Source of the DNA: Lachnospiraceae bacterium | GTDB lineage: Bacteria; Bacillota_A; Clostridia; Lachnospirales; Lachnospiraceae | DNA: 10,776 nt | NCBI GenBank assembly: GCA_017620345.1 | Contig: JAFZQP010000025.1 | Span: 1 to 10,776, forward strand | Reading direction: 5' to 3' | Program-made: the position numbers and the translations under genes | The notes under the pieces: generated by a model | What the model was told of the DNA's origin: nothing | What the model saw: only the letters and a program-made list of their open reading frames with translations | The model's database searches: none | Part shown: piece after piece, positions 1-7,120 of the stretch | Numbering within the stretch: position 1 is the first letter of the stretch | How the letters are laid out: every line of letters begins with the position of its first letter

Positions 1-399
1 ATAGTTGCGGCGCAGGAATACAAAGACAAGATAAATGTAAAAGCCAATTCCATCAATCAGGTGGTCGGATCGCTTTCGGGCGGTAACCAGCAGAAGGTTG
101 TTGTTTCAAAATGGATGTTAACGCAGCCGGATGTACTGATCATGGATGAGCCTACAAGAGGTATAGACGTAGGTGCAAAGTATGAGATCTACTGTGTAAT
201 AAATGATCTTGCCAAAGCAGGAAAAGCCATCATCGTTATCTCGTCAGAGATGCCCGAGATCATCGGAACCTGTGACAGATGTTACGTCATTAACGAAGGT
301 GAGATAGCGGGAGAACTTAACAGAGACGAGTTTTCACAGGAACGAATCATGCAGCTTATCATGGCTCATATGAGAAAGGGAGATGGAAATGGAAACTAA
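1..399 (+). CDS. mmsA: Sugar ABC transporter ATP-binding protein, C-terminal fragment (second nucleotide-binding domain)
   Basis: This is the 3' end of a gene that begins upstream of the window; the frame is open from base 1, and the GTG at 61 is an internal codon. The 132 visible residues hold the back half of an ABC ATPase domain: signature LSGGNQQK (fragment residues 25-32), Walker B VLIMDEP (45-51), D-loop region TRGIDVGAK (52-60), and a switch region reading ISSEMPE (80-86) where most ABC proteins have the H-loop histidine. The NQQK signature and the SSE switch are typical of the second ATPase domain of CUT2 monosaccharide importers (RbsA, MglA, XylG, MmsA/GguA). It would sit on the inner membrane face and power the permease encoded next. 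Its stop overlaps the permease start by 17 nt, so the two are translationally coupled. The mmsA name is inferred mainly from the partner permease; XylG-like or MglA-like remains possible. Confidence 0.9.
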   Translation: MVAAQEYKDKINVKANSINQVVGSLSGGNQQKVVVSKWMLTQPDVLIMDEPTRGIDVGAKYEIYCVINDLAKAGKAIIVISSEMPEIIGTCDRCYVINEGEIAGELNRDEFSQERIMQLIMAHMRKGDGNGN

Positions 400-1564
400 G
401 AACAAAAAGATCGTTAATATGGATTTGAAACAGTACGGAATGTTCCTTATCCTGATAGGTATTTTTATCCTGTTTGCGATAACAACAAAAGGCGCAAACG
501 CAAAGCCCGTTAATATCAACAACCTTATCATGCAGAACGGTTATGTCGTTATACTTGCGATAGGTATGCTGCTCTGCGTACTGACCGGTAACATCGACCT
601 TGGTGTCGGATCAGTCGTAGCAGTTACCGGATCGGTTGCCGGTATCATAATGATCGATTACAAGATGAACATGTGGGTTGCTATACTTGCAGCTCTTGCG
701 GTAGGACTTCTTACAGGTCTGTTTGCAGGATTTTTCATCGCATATCTGGGAATCCCGCCATTTGTCGTAACTCTGGCGACGATGCTTATGGGACGAGGCC
801 TTACATATACGCTTCTTCAGGCACAGACAAAGGGCCCGTTCGATCAGTCTTACAACTTCATCGGAGCCGGATTCCTTCCGGTACTGCAGGTACCGTTTGG
901 AGACGGGACTATCGATCTCGTCAGTATCATCGCTGCGATCATTGCATCGATAGCACTTATCTTCTCGGAGTTTAAGAGTTATTCAACCAAGAAGAAATAT
1001 AACTTTGCAGTCAATCCCGTATGGCAGATAGCATTAAAGCTTGCCATCATGCTGTTCATCATCTGGTTCTTCTTCTACAAGCTTGCAAGGAACAACGGAC
1101 TTCCGTTCGTACTTCTGATCATGGTGGTACTGATCATGGTATACGGATTCATCACGAGCAAGACAGTAGCAGGACGTCAGATATACGCTCTCGGCGGAAA
1201 CAGGAAAGCAGCAAATCTTTCCGGTATTGATACGAACAAAGTTTTCTTCTGGGTATACGTTAACATGGGTCTTCTGTCATCGATAGCAGGTATCGTTCTT
1301 GCAGCAAGAAACGGATCGGCTACACCGAAGGCAGGTGACGGTTTCGAAATGGATGCCATCGCATCATGTTACATCGGTGGTGCTGCGGTTGCCGGTGGTG
1401 CCGGAACTATCGTCGGCGCGGTTGTCGGAGCTTTCATCATGGGTATCCTTAACAACGGAATGTCACTGATGGGATTCACGACAGATGTTCAGAAGATCTT
1501 CAAAGGAATGGTCCTTCTGCTGGCAGTAACACTTGATGTACTTTCTAAGAGGAAGAAAAGCTGA
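383..1564 (+). CDS. mmsB: CUT2 monosaccharide ABC transporter permease (MmsB/GguB/XylH type)
   Basis: This 393-residue integral membrane protein forms the channel of a sugar importer of the BPD_transp_2 family. Family landmarks are the LTGNIDLGVGS segment (residues 67-77), the cytoplasmic coupling loop around GRQIYALGGNRKAANLSGI (264-282), and the glycine-rich GGAAVAGGAGTIVGA stretch (332-346). About ten hydrophobic segments are visible. RbsC-type permeases are about 320 residues; this one has an extra stretch near 195-235 with a charged SYSTKKKYN loop, giving the roughly 390-residue length of XylH and MmsB/GguB. Substrates in that group include xylose, glucose, galactose and arabinose, so the exact sugar is not fixed. 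The AAGGGA at 375-380 is only 2 nt from the ATG at 383, and a second in-frame ATG at 389 has better spacing, so the real start may be six bases later. It is the last gene of the transporter operon; the transporter's own binding protein is probably upstream of the window. Confidence 0.9.
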   Translation: MEMETKNKKIVNMDLKQYGMFLILIGIFILFAITTKGANAKPVNINNLIMQNGYVVILAIGMLLCVLTGNIDLGVGSVVAVTGSVAGIIMIDYKMNMWVAILAALAVGLLTGLFAGFFIAYLGIPPFVVTLATMLMGRGLTYTLLQAQTKGPFDQSYNFIGAGFLPVLQVPFGDGTIDLVSIIAAIIASIALIFSEFKSYSTKKKYNFAVNPVWQIALKLAIMLFIIWFFFYKLARNNGLPFVLLIMVVLIMVYGFITSKTVAGRQIYALGGNRKAANLSGIDTNKVFFWVYVNMGLLSSIAGIVLAARNGSATPKAGDGFEMDAIASCYIGGAAVAGGAGTIVGAVVGAFIMGILNNGMSLMGFTTDVQKIFKGMVLLLAVTLDVLSKRKKS

Positions 1565-1590
1565 TATATTTCAGATCATTAATCAGACAA

Positions 1591-1626
1591 GCAACCAACT
1601 CCTGCACGGGAGTTGGTTGTTTGTTT
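1591..1626 (+). terminator. Rho-independent terminator of the sugar ABC transporter operon
   Basis: The left arm CAACCAACTCC (1592-1602) pairs fully with GGAGTTGGTTG (1609-1619) around a small loop, giving an 11-bp stem. A T-G wobble extends it inwards. The tail TTTGTTT follows at 1620-1626. It lies 27 nt after the permease stop, so it should end the upstream transcript. Confidence 0.88.
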
Positions 1627-1645
1627 ACGATCGAAATGATACAAT
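1617..1645 (+). promoter_or_regulatory. Putative sigma-A promoter of the sensor/regulator operon
   Basis: A -35-like TTGTTT (1617-1622) is followed by a 17-bp spacer and a -10 TACAAT (1640-1645). The TG at 1637-1638 makes it an extended -10. The -35 overlaps the end of the terminator stem and its T-run. Predicted transcription start is near 1652, which leaves about a 39-nt leader before the start codon at 1691. The -35 matches the consensus only in its first three bases, which fits an activator-dependent or moderate promoter. Confidence 0.6.
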
Positions 1646-1680
1646 CATTAAATGAAGTTTCGGCAGAATATGCCATATGC

Positions 1681-1686
1681 AGGAGG
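1681..1686 (+). promoter_or_regulatory. Ribosome binding site fixing the response regulator start
   Basis: A perfect AGGAGG lies 4 nt before the ATG at 1691. The in-frame ATG at 1652 has no Shine-Dalgarno sequence and coincides with the predicted transcription start, so 1691 is the better start even though the spacing is short. Confidence 0.75.
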
Positions 1687-1690
1687 ATTC

Positions 1691-3283
1691 ATGGATCTGT
1701 ACAAAGTCATTCTCGTAGATGACGAAGAAGAAGTCAGGGAAGCGATAAGAAAGAGGATCAACTGGGAAGAGATCGGATTCACGGTTGCGGGTACGGCGGA
1801 GAACGGAGAAGATGCGATCGAACTTGCGGAAAGCTGCGAGCCCGATGTAGTCATGACCGATATCCAGATGCCTTTCATGGACGGCCTGACTCTTCTTAAA
1901 AAGCTCAAGGAAAAGTTTCCGGATCTTCGCAGCGTTATCTTTTCGGGATATGATGATTTTGAATATGCCAAGGAAGCTATCCGTCTTGAAACGGAGGAGT
2001 ATATATTAAAGCCCGTTGACGCCGATGAACTCAAGGCCATCTTTCTTCGTATAAAAGAAAGACTGGACGAACAGCTGAGACAGCGCAGGAATGTGGAGCA
2101 GCTGTCCAAGTACTATGAAGACAGCAGGCCGATGATTAAGGAGCAGCTCATAATAGGACTTCTTGAGGGGCGTGAGCTTCAGTTTGACCTGGAAAGATAT
2201 CAGAAGGATTTTGATCTCAAGATAGAATCCGCATTTTACTGTGCGGGAGCATTCAGGATAACGCCGATAGAAAACAGCAAGGACACTCTTGATAAGAACC
2301 TTATGGCAGTGTCGGTCAAGCAGATCGCGATTGAGAGATTCAAGGATGTTCTTCCGATCGAGGCGCTTGTATATCTTGATACGGTGTGTGTTCTTGCACG
2401 TTTGAAGAGTACCGCGCAGCGAGAGATCTTTGTGGAGGAGATGGATAAGATCTGCAAGGTCGCGCACAGGTCGCTTGGTGCAAATGTTTCTGCGGGAATA
2501 GGCAGGACATACGGGAATGCCGAGAGTATCCATACATCTTTCCTTGAGGCCAAGGATGCATTTCATCACCGTATTTTCGTCGGAGAAAATCAGGCGATCT
2601 GCATCAGCGATGTTGAGCCGTCATATCCGATAGAAGATTACGTCAGTGAAAAACAGATCCGTCATATAATGAGACAGGTCAAGGTCGGTACGAGACAGAG
2701 CCTTGAGGATGAGATACGCGCGTTTGTCGATAAGCTGAAAAGATCGAATATCAACCTCAATCAGCTGCAGATCTTTTATGCGGAATTTATGGTAGAACTT
2801 CTGAGACTTTCAAGAGGACATGACATCAGCATAACGGACCTGGGATTCGGGAATATCAACACGAACGAGGAACTGGCAGGATTTTCTTCAATGGATGCAT
2901 TCGCGGACAGACTTATCGAACTGACGGGTATCCTGTGGGAGAAGATCAGCAATGTCAGAATGGATACGACCAAGAAGCTTGCCGAGGATGCCAAGCAGTA
3001 CATCGCAGATCATTACAGCGACAGCAGGCTGTCGGTCGATGAAATATGCTCGCATCTGGGAGTAGGGGCATCGTATTTTTCCGCGGTATTCAAGAAGGAG
3101 ACGGGTGTAAGTTTTGTGACGTATCTTACTCAGGTCAGGATGACTGAAGCGCAGAGGCTTCTTGATACGACGGATGAGAAGAGCTATATCATAGCCGGAA
3201 TGGTCGGGTATGAAGAGCCCAATTATTTCAGCTATGTATTCAAGAAACATTTCGGTATATCTCCGTCAAAATACAGACAATAA
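1691..3283 (+). CDS. YesN-like response regulator with AraC-type DNA-binding domain
   Basis: This 530-residue cytoplasmic transcription regulator is probably phosphorylated by the kinase encoded next. The N-terminal receiver domain (about 1-122) has the full set of active residues: acidic pair D10/D11, phosphoacceptor D57 in VVMTDIQMP, S85 in FSGYDD, and K107 in YILKPVD. A long middle region (about 125-425) carries the GIGRTYGNAESIHTSFLEAKDAF-type segment common in YesN proteins. The last 100 residues or so form the AraC/XylS double helix-turn-helix, with LSVDEICSHLGVGASYFS as the first and SYIIAGMVGYEEPNYFSYVF as the second. The start at 1691 gives the usual YesN beginning MDLYKVILVDDE, while the longer start at 1652 would add 13 residues of poor match. 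It is the first gene of the operon, 3 nt ahead of the kinase. Likely targets are its own operon and the neighbouring ABC transporter genes, but no binding site can be assigned from one window. Confidence 0.93.
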   Translation: MDLYKVILVDDEEEVREAIRKRINWEEIGFTVAGTAENGEDAIELAESCEPDVVMTDIQMPFMDGLTLLKKLKEKFPDLRSVIFSGYDDFEYAKEAIRLETEEYILKPVDADELKAIFLRIKERLDEQLRQRRNVEQLSKYYEDSRPMIKEQLIIGLLEGRELQFDLERYQKDFDLKIESAFYCAGAFRITPIENSKDTLDKNLMAVSVKQIAIERFKDVLPIEALVYLDTVCVLARLKSTAQREIFVEEMDKICKVAHRSLGANVSAGIGRTYGNAESIHTSFLEAKDAFHHRIFVGENQAICISDVEPSYPIEDYVSEKQIRHIMRQVKVGTRQSLEDEIRAFVDKLKRSNINLNQLQIFYAEFMVELLRLSRGHDISITDLGFGNINTNEELAGFSSMDAFADRLIELTGILWEKISNVRMDTTKKLAEDAKQYIADHYSDSRLSVDEICSHLGVGASYFSAVFKKETGVSFVTYLTQVRMTEAQRLLDTTDEKSYIIAGMVGYEEPNYFSYVFKKHFGISPSKYRQ

Positions 3284-3286
3284 CTG

Positions 3287-5092
3287 ATGATAGAGTTTAT
3301 TAAGAACGAGTATAAAAAAAGAAGCCTTCAGTGGACCATATCACTGTCTTTTACGACGATCGCGATCATAAGCATCGCCATAATGACGATAGCTTTCTAT
3401 ACCCATTCCATCAATACGATCAGGACTAATACGATAAAAGAAAATGAGCAGATCGTCGACCAGCTCAGCTGGAATCTGCATTCATATATCAGAAACATGA
3501 TGAGCATATCGGATACGATGTGCTACAGCGTTATCAAGAACAAGGATCTTACATATGATAATTTCGTAAAAGAGATGAACCTTCTCTATGAAGCGAACAA
3601 AGATAATCTGACAAGTATCGTGTGCGCGACAGGCGACGGCGCAGTAGTTGCCGCATCTCCTGTATCGGCAAGAAAGCCCGGCGTGAATCTGAAGAATCAG
3701 GAATGGTTCGTAAACGCCTATGATGAGATCGAAAATATCCATTTTTCAACTCCCCATGTACAGAACATTTTTGACAACAGCAGCTACAGATATTTCTGGG
3801 TAGTATCACTTTCACGATGCGTAGAGCTCACATATATGGGAAACGTCAGGAACGGTGTTCTTCTCGTTGACATGAATTACAGCGGGATAGAGCAGATGTT
3901 TGAAAAGGTCAATGACGGCGGCGTCGGATTTGTATATCTGTGTGACGGTGACGGAAACATAATTTATCACCCGATGCAGAAGGCCATTTACTCGGGACTT
4001 GTCAGAGAAAATAACCGCGAACATGCCGGTCACGACGACGGATCATTTTCCGAGACGTTTGACGGACAGGACAGGGACGTTGTAGTCAGGACCGTGGGCT
4101 ATACGGGTTGGAAGATAATAAGCGTTACACCTTCGAGCGAGCTTGCACTTGATAAAGGGCAGATGCGTAATTACCTGTTCATGGTCGTTATCATAATCCT
4201 GATACTTATCGGTCTTGGTAACTATATCATTTCCTATGTCGTAACGGATCCTCTGCGAAAACTTGAAGACTCTATCGCATATCTTGAAGAAGGCGTTATC
4301 AACCAGGATGAAATGAACGAGGAAGATATATTCATCGGAGGATCGCACGAGATAAGGCACCTCGGAAGAACGATCAAGTCGATGATCCGTCAGATGAAAA
4401 AACTTACCGATGACATGGTAAGAGAGCAGAAGGCAAAGAGAAAGAGTGAGCTTGATGCCCTTCAGAGTCAGATCAATCCTCATTTTCTCTATAACACTCT
4501 TGATTCGGTTGTATGGATGATCGAAGGCGAGAGATACAAGGATGCGATATCGATGGTCACCGCACTTGCGCAGCTGTTTCGTATATCGCTCAGCAAGGGT
4601 AACAATATAATCACGATCCATGATGAGATAGTACACGCCAAGAATTACCTTAACATACAGAAGGTAAGGTTTAAGAACAAGTTCACGGCTACGATCGATG
4701 TTGATCCTGCGATCGAAAACTGCGCAACGGTCAAACTGATCGTGCAGCCGCTTCTTGAAAATGCGATATACTACGGCGTGGAACATATGGACGGAGAGGG
4801 CGAGATCACTCTTCGAGGATATGAGAAGGACGGCGACATTTACATTTCCGTAACTGATAACGGAATGGGCATACCTGAGGAAACTCTTGCAACTCTTCTT
4901 ACCGACAAGGCAAGAAGCCGGGGTAAGGGTTCGGGTATCGGATTGTGGAACGTCAATCAGAGAATACAGATATATTTCAGCGGAGATTACGGTCTGATCA
5001 TTGAAAGCGAACTCGATGAGGGTACAACCGTAACGATACATCTTCCCAAAGTTCCGATCGAGGAATACAGAAAGGAGGATGCCGGCAAATGA
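3287..5092 (+). CDS. YesM-like sensor histidine kinase with extracellular Cache domain
   Basis: This 601-residue membrane kinase has a transmembrane helix at about 16-38 and a large extracellular part (about 39-294). The extracellular part shows dCache features, such as the KPGVNLKNQEWFVNAY and GVLLVDMNYSGIEQMF segments. A second helix lies at 296-319, followed by a HAMP linker from 320. The His_kinase domain has its phosphoacceptor H399 in SQINPHFLYNTLD. The HATPase domain shows N-box QPLLENAIYYG (487-497), G1 DNGMGIP (524-530) and G2 GKGSGIGLWNV (546-556). The N-box has Y496 where many relatives have histidine, but the key E491 and N492 are present. The start has no clear Shine-Dalgarno sequence and lies 3 nt after the regulator's stop, so translation is probably coupled to the upstream gene. 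It should phosphorylate that regulator. The two binding proteins encoded next suggest that its outer domain may also read a protein partner. No defect is visible. Confidence 0.93.
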   Translation: MIEFIKNEYKKRSLQWTISLSFTTIAIISIAIMTIAFYTHSINTIRTNTIKENEQIVDQLSWNLHSYIRNMMSISDTMCYSVIKNKDLTYDNFVKEMNLLYEANKDNLTSIVCATGDGAVVAASPVSARKPGVNLKNQEWFVNAYDEIENIHFSTPHVQNIFDNSSYRYFWVVSLSRCVELTYMGNVRNGVLLVDMNYSGIEQMFEKVNDGGVGFVYLCDGDGNIIYHPMQKAIYSGLVRENNREHAGHDDGSFSETFDGQDRDVVVRTVGYTGWKIISVTPSSELALDKGQMRNYLFMVVIIILILIGLGNYIISYVVTDPLRKLEDSIAYLEEGVINQDEMNEEDIFIGGSHEIRHLGRTIKSMIRQMKKLTDDMVREQKAKRKSELDALQSQINPHFLYNTLDSVVWMIEGERYKDAISMVTALAQLFRISLSKGNNIITIHDEIVHAKNYLNIQKVRFKNKFTATIDVDPAIENCATVKLIVQPLLENAIYYGVEHMDGEGEITLRGYEKDGDIYISVTDNGMGIPEETLATLLTDKARSRGKGSGIGLWNVNQRIQIYFSGDYGLIIESELDEGTTVTIHLPKVPIEEYRKEDAGK

Positions 5093-6063
5093 GTATGTTA
5101 AAGAAAAACCTGCGACTTATCGCCGTGATAGTCCTCATACTGATCTTTCTTGTAACGGCGATGTATCAGATCACATGGAAAAGTCCTCAGAACAAAGAGA
5201 GGAAAAATGTATCCCTTATCGTCTACGGTGATGATTCGGAAAGGTGGGAGAGCCTCAGACAGGGTGCGGGACTTGCGTGTGAGGAAAAAGATCACGATCT
5301 GAGTCTTATAACGATGCTGACGGAGAATGAAGCAAGTGAGCAGGAAGAGATAATCGACAGGGAGATCATCGACGGTTCGGATGCGCTCATAATCGCAGCA
5401 TGCAACAGCAGTGTCATCAGGGACTACATAGAAGAGAAAAATCTGAACATACCTGTCGTGTTCGTGGAAACGGTCGAGGATCTGCAGGAAGGTATCAGGG
5501 ATATTTGTGCTGATGATTATAAGATGGGATACGAGCTCGGTGAAGAGATCGTAAACAGCGAAAGCGATATCGTAACTGTGGCGATCATATCCGAGAATAC
5601 AAAAAGAGACGGCGTAACGCTTCGTGAACAGGGACTAAGGGATGCCATAGAAGGCAAAGTCGGAAAGATAATAAACTGGTCCAGAAACGATTATGAAAAG
5701 AACGTCAACACGAGAGTGTTCATACAAAGAGCCATTGTTTCGGAAGCGACGGATGTTATAGTGACTTTTGATAATTCGACAACGGATGCATTGCTCGATG
5801 CTCTTGAGAACCTTAACAAGCAGAGCAAAGTATATGCGGTATCTACTTCGAACAAAGCAGTATATAATCTGTACGGCGGAGAGATAAAAGCGCTTGAGTA
5901 TACGGACGAATTCAGCATGGGTTATCTTGCTGCGATGTATGCGCTTGACGGATCAAATGCAAAAAAAAGATTCGCGGACAAAAAACCGGAATATAAACTG
6001 GTAAGAAAGGAAAATATGTATGATGAAGACAATCAGGCATTACTGTTCCCGTTTGTCAATTAA
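5089..6063 (+). CDS. Membrane-anchored periplasmic-binding-protein-like sugar sensor
   Basis: This 324-residue protein has a short basic N-terminus and one hydrophobic helix (about 8-26) without a lipobox cysteine, so it is probably held by an uncleaved signal anchor with the rest outside. The outer part is a type I periplasmic-binding fold (Peripla_BP_4, LacI/RbsB-like): GSDALIIAACNSS, NIPVVFVET, YKMGYELGEEI, RDGVTLREQGLRDAI and FDNSTTDALLDAL follow in family order. Where transport binding proteins have a GFD or GVD motif carrying a sugar-contacting aspartate, this one reads AVSTSNKAVYNLYGGEI, so its ligand pocket is probably altered. The start ATG overlaps the kinase stop as ATGA and has AAAGGAGG (5071-5078) 10 nt upstream. 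The position directly behind a kinase resembles the XylFII-LytS sensors of Clostridium, in which a xylose-binding protein docks on the kinase. I infer a sensing rather than transport job. The ligand is unknown. Confidence 0.85.
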   Translation: MSMLKKNLRLIAVIVLILIFLVTAMYQITWKSPQNKERKNVSLIVYGDDSERWESLRQGAGLACEEKDHDLSLITMLTENEASEQEEIIDREIIDGSDALIIAACNSSVIRDYIEEKNLNIPVVFVETVEDLQEGIRDICADDYKMGYELGEEIVNSESDIVTVAIISENTKRDGVTLREQGLRDAIEGKVGKIINWSRNDYEKNVNTRVFIQRAIVSEATDVIVTFDNSTTDALLDALENLNKQSKVYAVSTSNKAVYNLYGGEIKALEYTDEFSMGYLAAMYALDGSNAKKRFADKKPEYKLVRKENMYDEDNQALLFPFVN

Positions 6064-7084
6064 ATACATTGCAGTACTGCTGGCAGCATCTTTTCTTATC
6101 ACGGCATGTTCGGCAAACACACAGACGCCGTCAAAGGAGATAAAGATCGCTGTACTTACATATGACGAGCATGATACTTTTATAGAATCCATCACCAGAT
6201 ACATGACCATATGGGCCAGGCAGAAGGAAAAGGATGAGGGTATCAGGATCACGCTTGATATAACAGGCGCCAAGAAAAGCCAGCTGACTCAGAACGATCA
6301 GGTTCAGAAGTTCATCGCAAGAGGTTTTGATGTTCTGTGTGTCAATCTTGTGGACAGAACGGATGCAACGGTTATAATAGACAGGGCGATGGCAAGTGAT
6401 ACGCCGGTCATCTTTTTCAACAGGGAGCCGGTAGAACAGGACCTGTCGAGGTGGGACAAGCTCTACTATGTCGGAGCCAGACCCCGTCAATCCGGGCAGC
6501 TGCAGGCAAAGATCATAGCGGATGCACTGTCCGATCCCAAGAAGTTTGCGGAAATAGACGTAAACAACAATAACACCATTCAGTATGTGATACTTGAAGG
6601 AGAGGCAGGGCATCAGGATACGATAGTCAGAACGAATGTATGTACATCAGAACTCATAAGAGAAGGGTACATGCTGGAAAAGCTCGGAGACGAGTACGCC
6701 AACTGGGACAGGGACCAGGCAAGGGCGAAGATGAAGGAGCTCATCGACAGGTATCCTTTCCAGATCGAGATGGTCATAGCCAATGATGATGATATGGCAC
6801 TCGGTGCGATAGATGCGATAGAAGAGAGCAAATATCCTCTCAACCCGTTCGTAGTCGGTATCAACGGGACAGAGGATGCTCTTGAAGCGATAAGGACAAT
6901 GAAGCTTGACGGAAGCGTTTACAATGATTCCAAAGGTCAGGCTGAAATGATCATGGAGATGGCTTATGCACTCGGAAACAATGAGCCATTTCCCGATTCA
7001 GTGGAATTAACATTTGATAAATATGTATTTACCCCTTATAGTGTCATTACATACGATAATGTCCAAAAATATCTGAAACAGTAA
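6020..7084 (+). CDS. MglB-like galactose/glucose-binding lipoprotein
   Basis: This 354-residue protein has a signal peptide ending in lipobox LITAC with C30 as the lipidated residue, so it is attached to the outer face of the membrane. The body aligns well, by memory, with E. coli MglB. Counterparts of most sugar-contact residues are visible: D52 and F54, N134 in FFNREP, H198 and D200 in GHQD, R204, W229, N255 in IANDDD and N302. The contact aspartate corresponding to MglB D236 is replaced by N282 (GING). A calcium-loop-like DVNNNNTIQ (180-188) matches the MglB calcium site at several positions. The gene begins 44 nt inside the preceding one, with AAAGGA (6006-6011) 8 nt before the ATG. It may feed a transporter or act as the soluble sugar receptor for the kinase. 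Since the ABC genes sit in a separate upstream operon, the sensing role is at least as likely. Galactose, glucose or a close aldose is the expected ligand. Confidence 0.9.
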   Translation: MMKTIRHYCSRLSIKYIAVLLAASFLITACSANTQTPSKEIKIAVLTYDEHDTFIESITRYMTIWARQKEKDEGIRITLDITGAKKSQLTQNDQVQKFIARGFDVLCVNLVDRTDATVIIDRAMASDTPVIFFNREPVEQDLSRWDKLYYVGARPRQSGQLQAKIIADALSDPKKFAEIDVNNNNTIQYVILEGEAGHQDTIVRTNVCTSELIREGYMLEKLGDEYANWDRDQARAKMKELIDRYPFQIEMVIANDDDMALGAIDAIEESKYPLNPFVVGINGTEDALEAIRTMKLDGSVYNDSKGQAEMIMEMAYALGNNEPFPDSVELTFDKYVFTPYSVITYDNVQKYLKQ

Positions 7085-7120
7085 ACAGACCGACGATCAG
7101 GGCTTGCAAAGGAGAAGAGG

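Noticed and set aside
61..399. GTG at 61 as the start of a short separate gene
   Set aside because: The reading frame continues upstream to base 1, and the fragment begins in the middle of an ABC ATPase domain, so it is a truncated view of a longer gene.
1652..1690. 13-residue N-terminal extension of the response regulator
   Set aside because: The ATG at 1652 lacks a ribosome site and coincides with the predicted transcription start; the ATG at 1691 has AGGAGG and the family-typical N-terminus.
4043..5041. 332-codon open frame on the - strand inside the kinase gene
   Set aside because: It lies entirely opposite a gene with clear kinase motifs, its translation shows no recognisable domain, and it has no credible start site. 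It is a by-product of codon bias.
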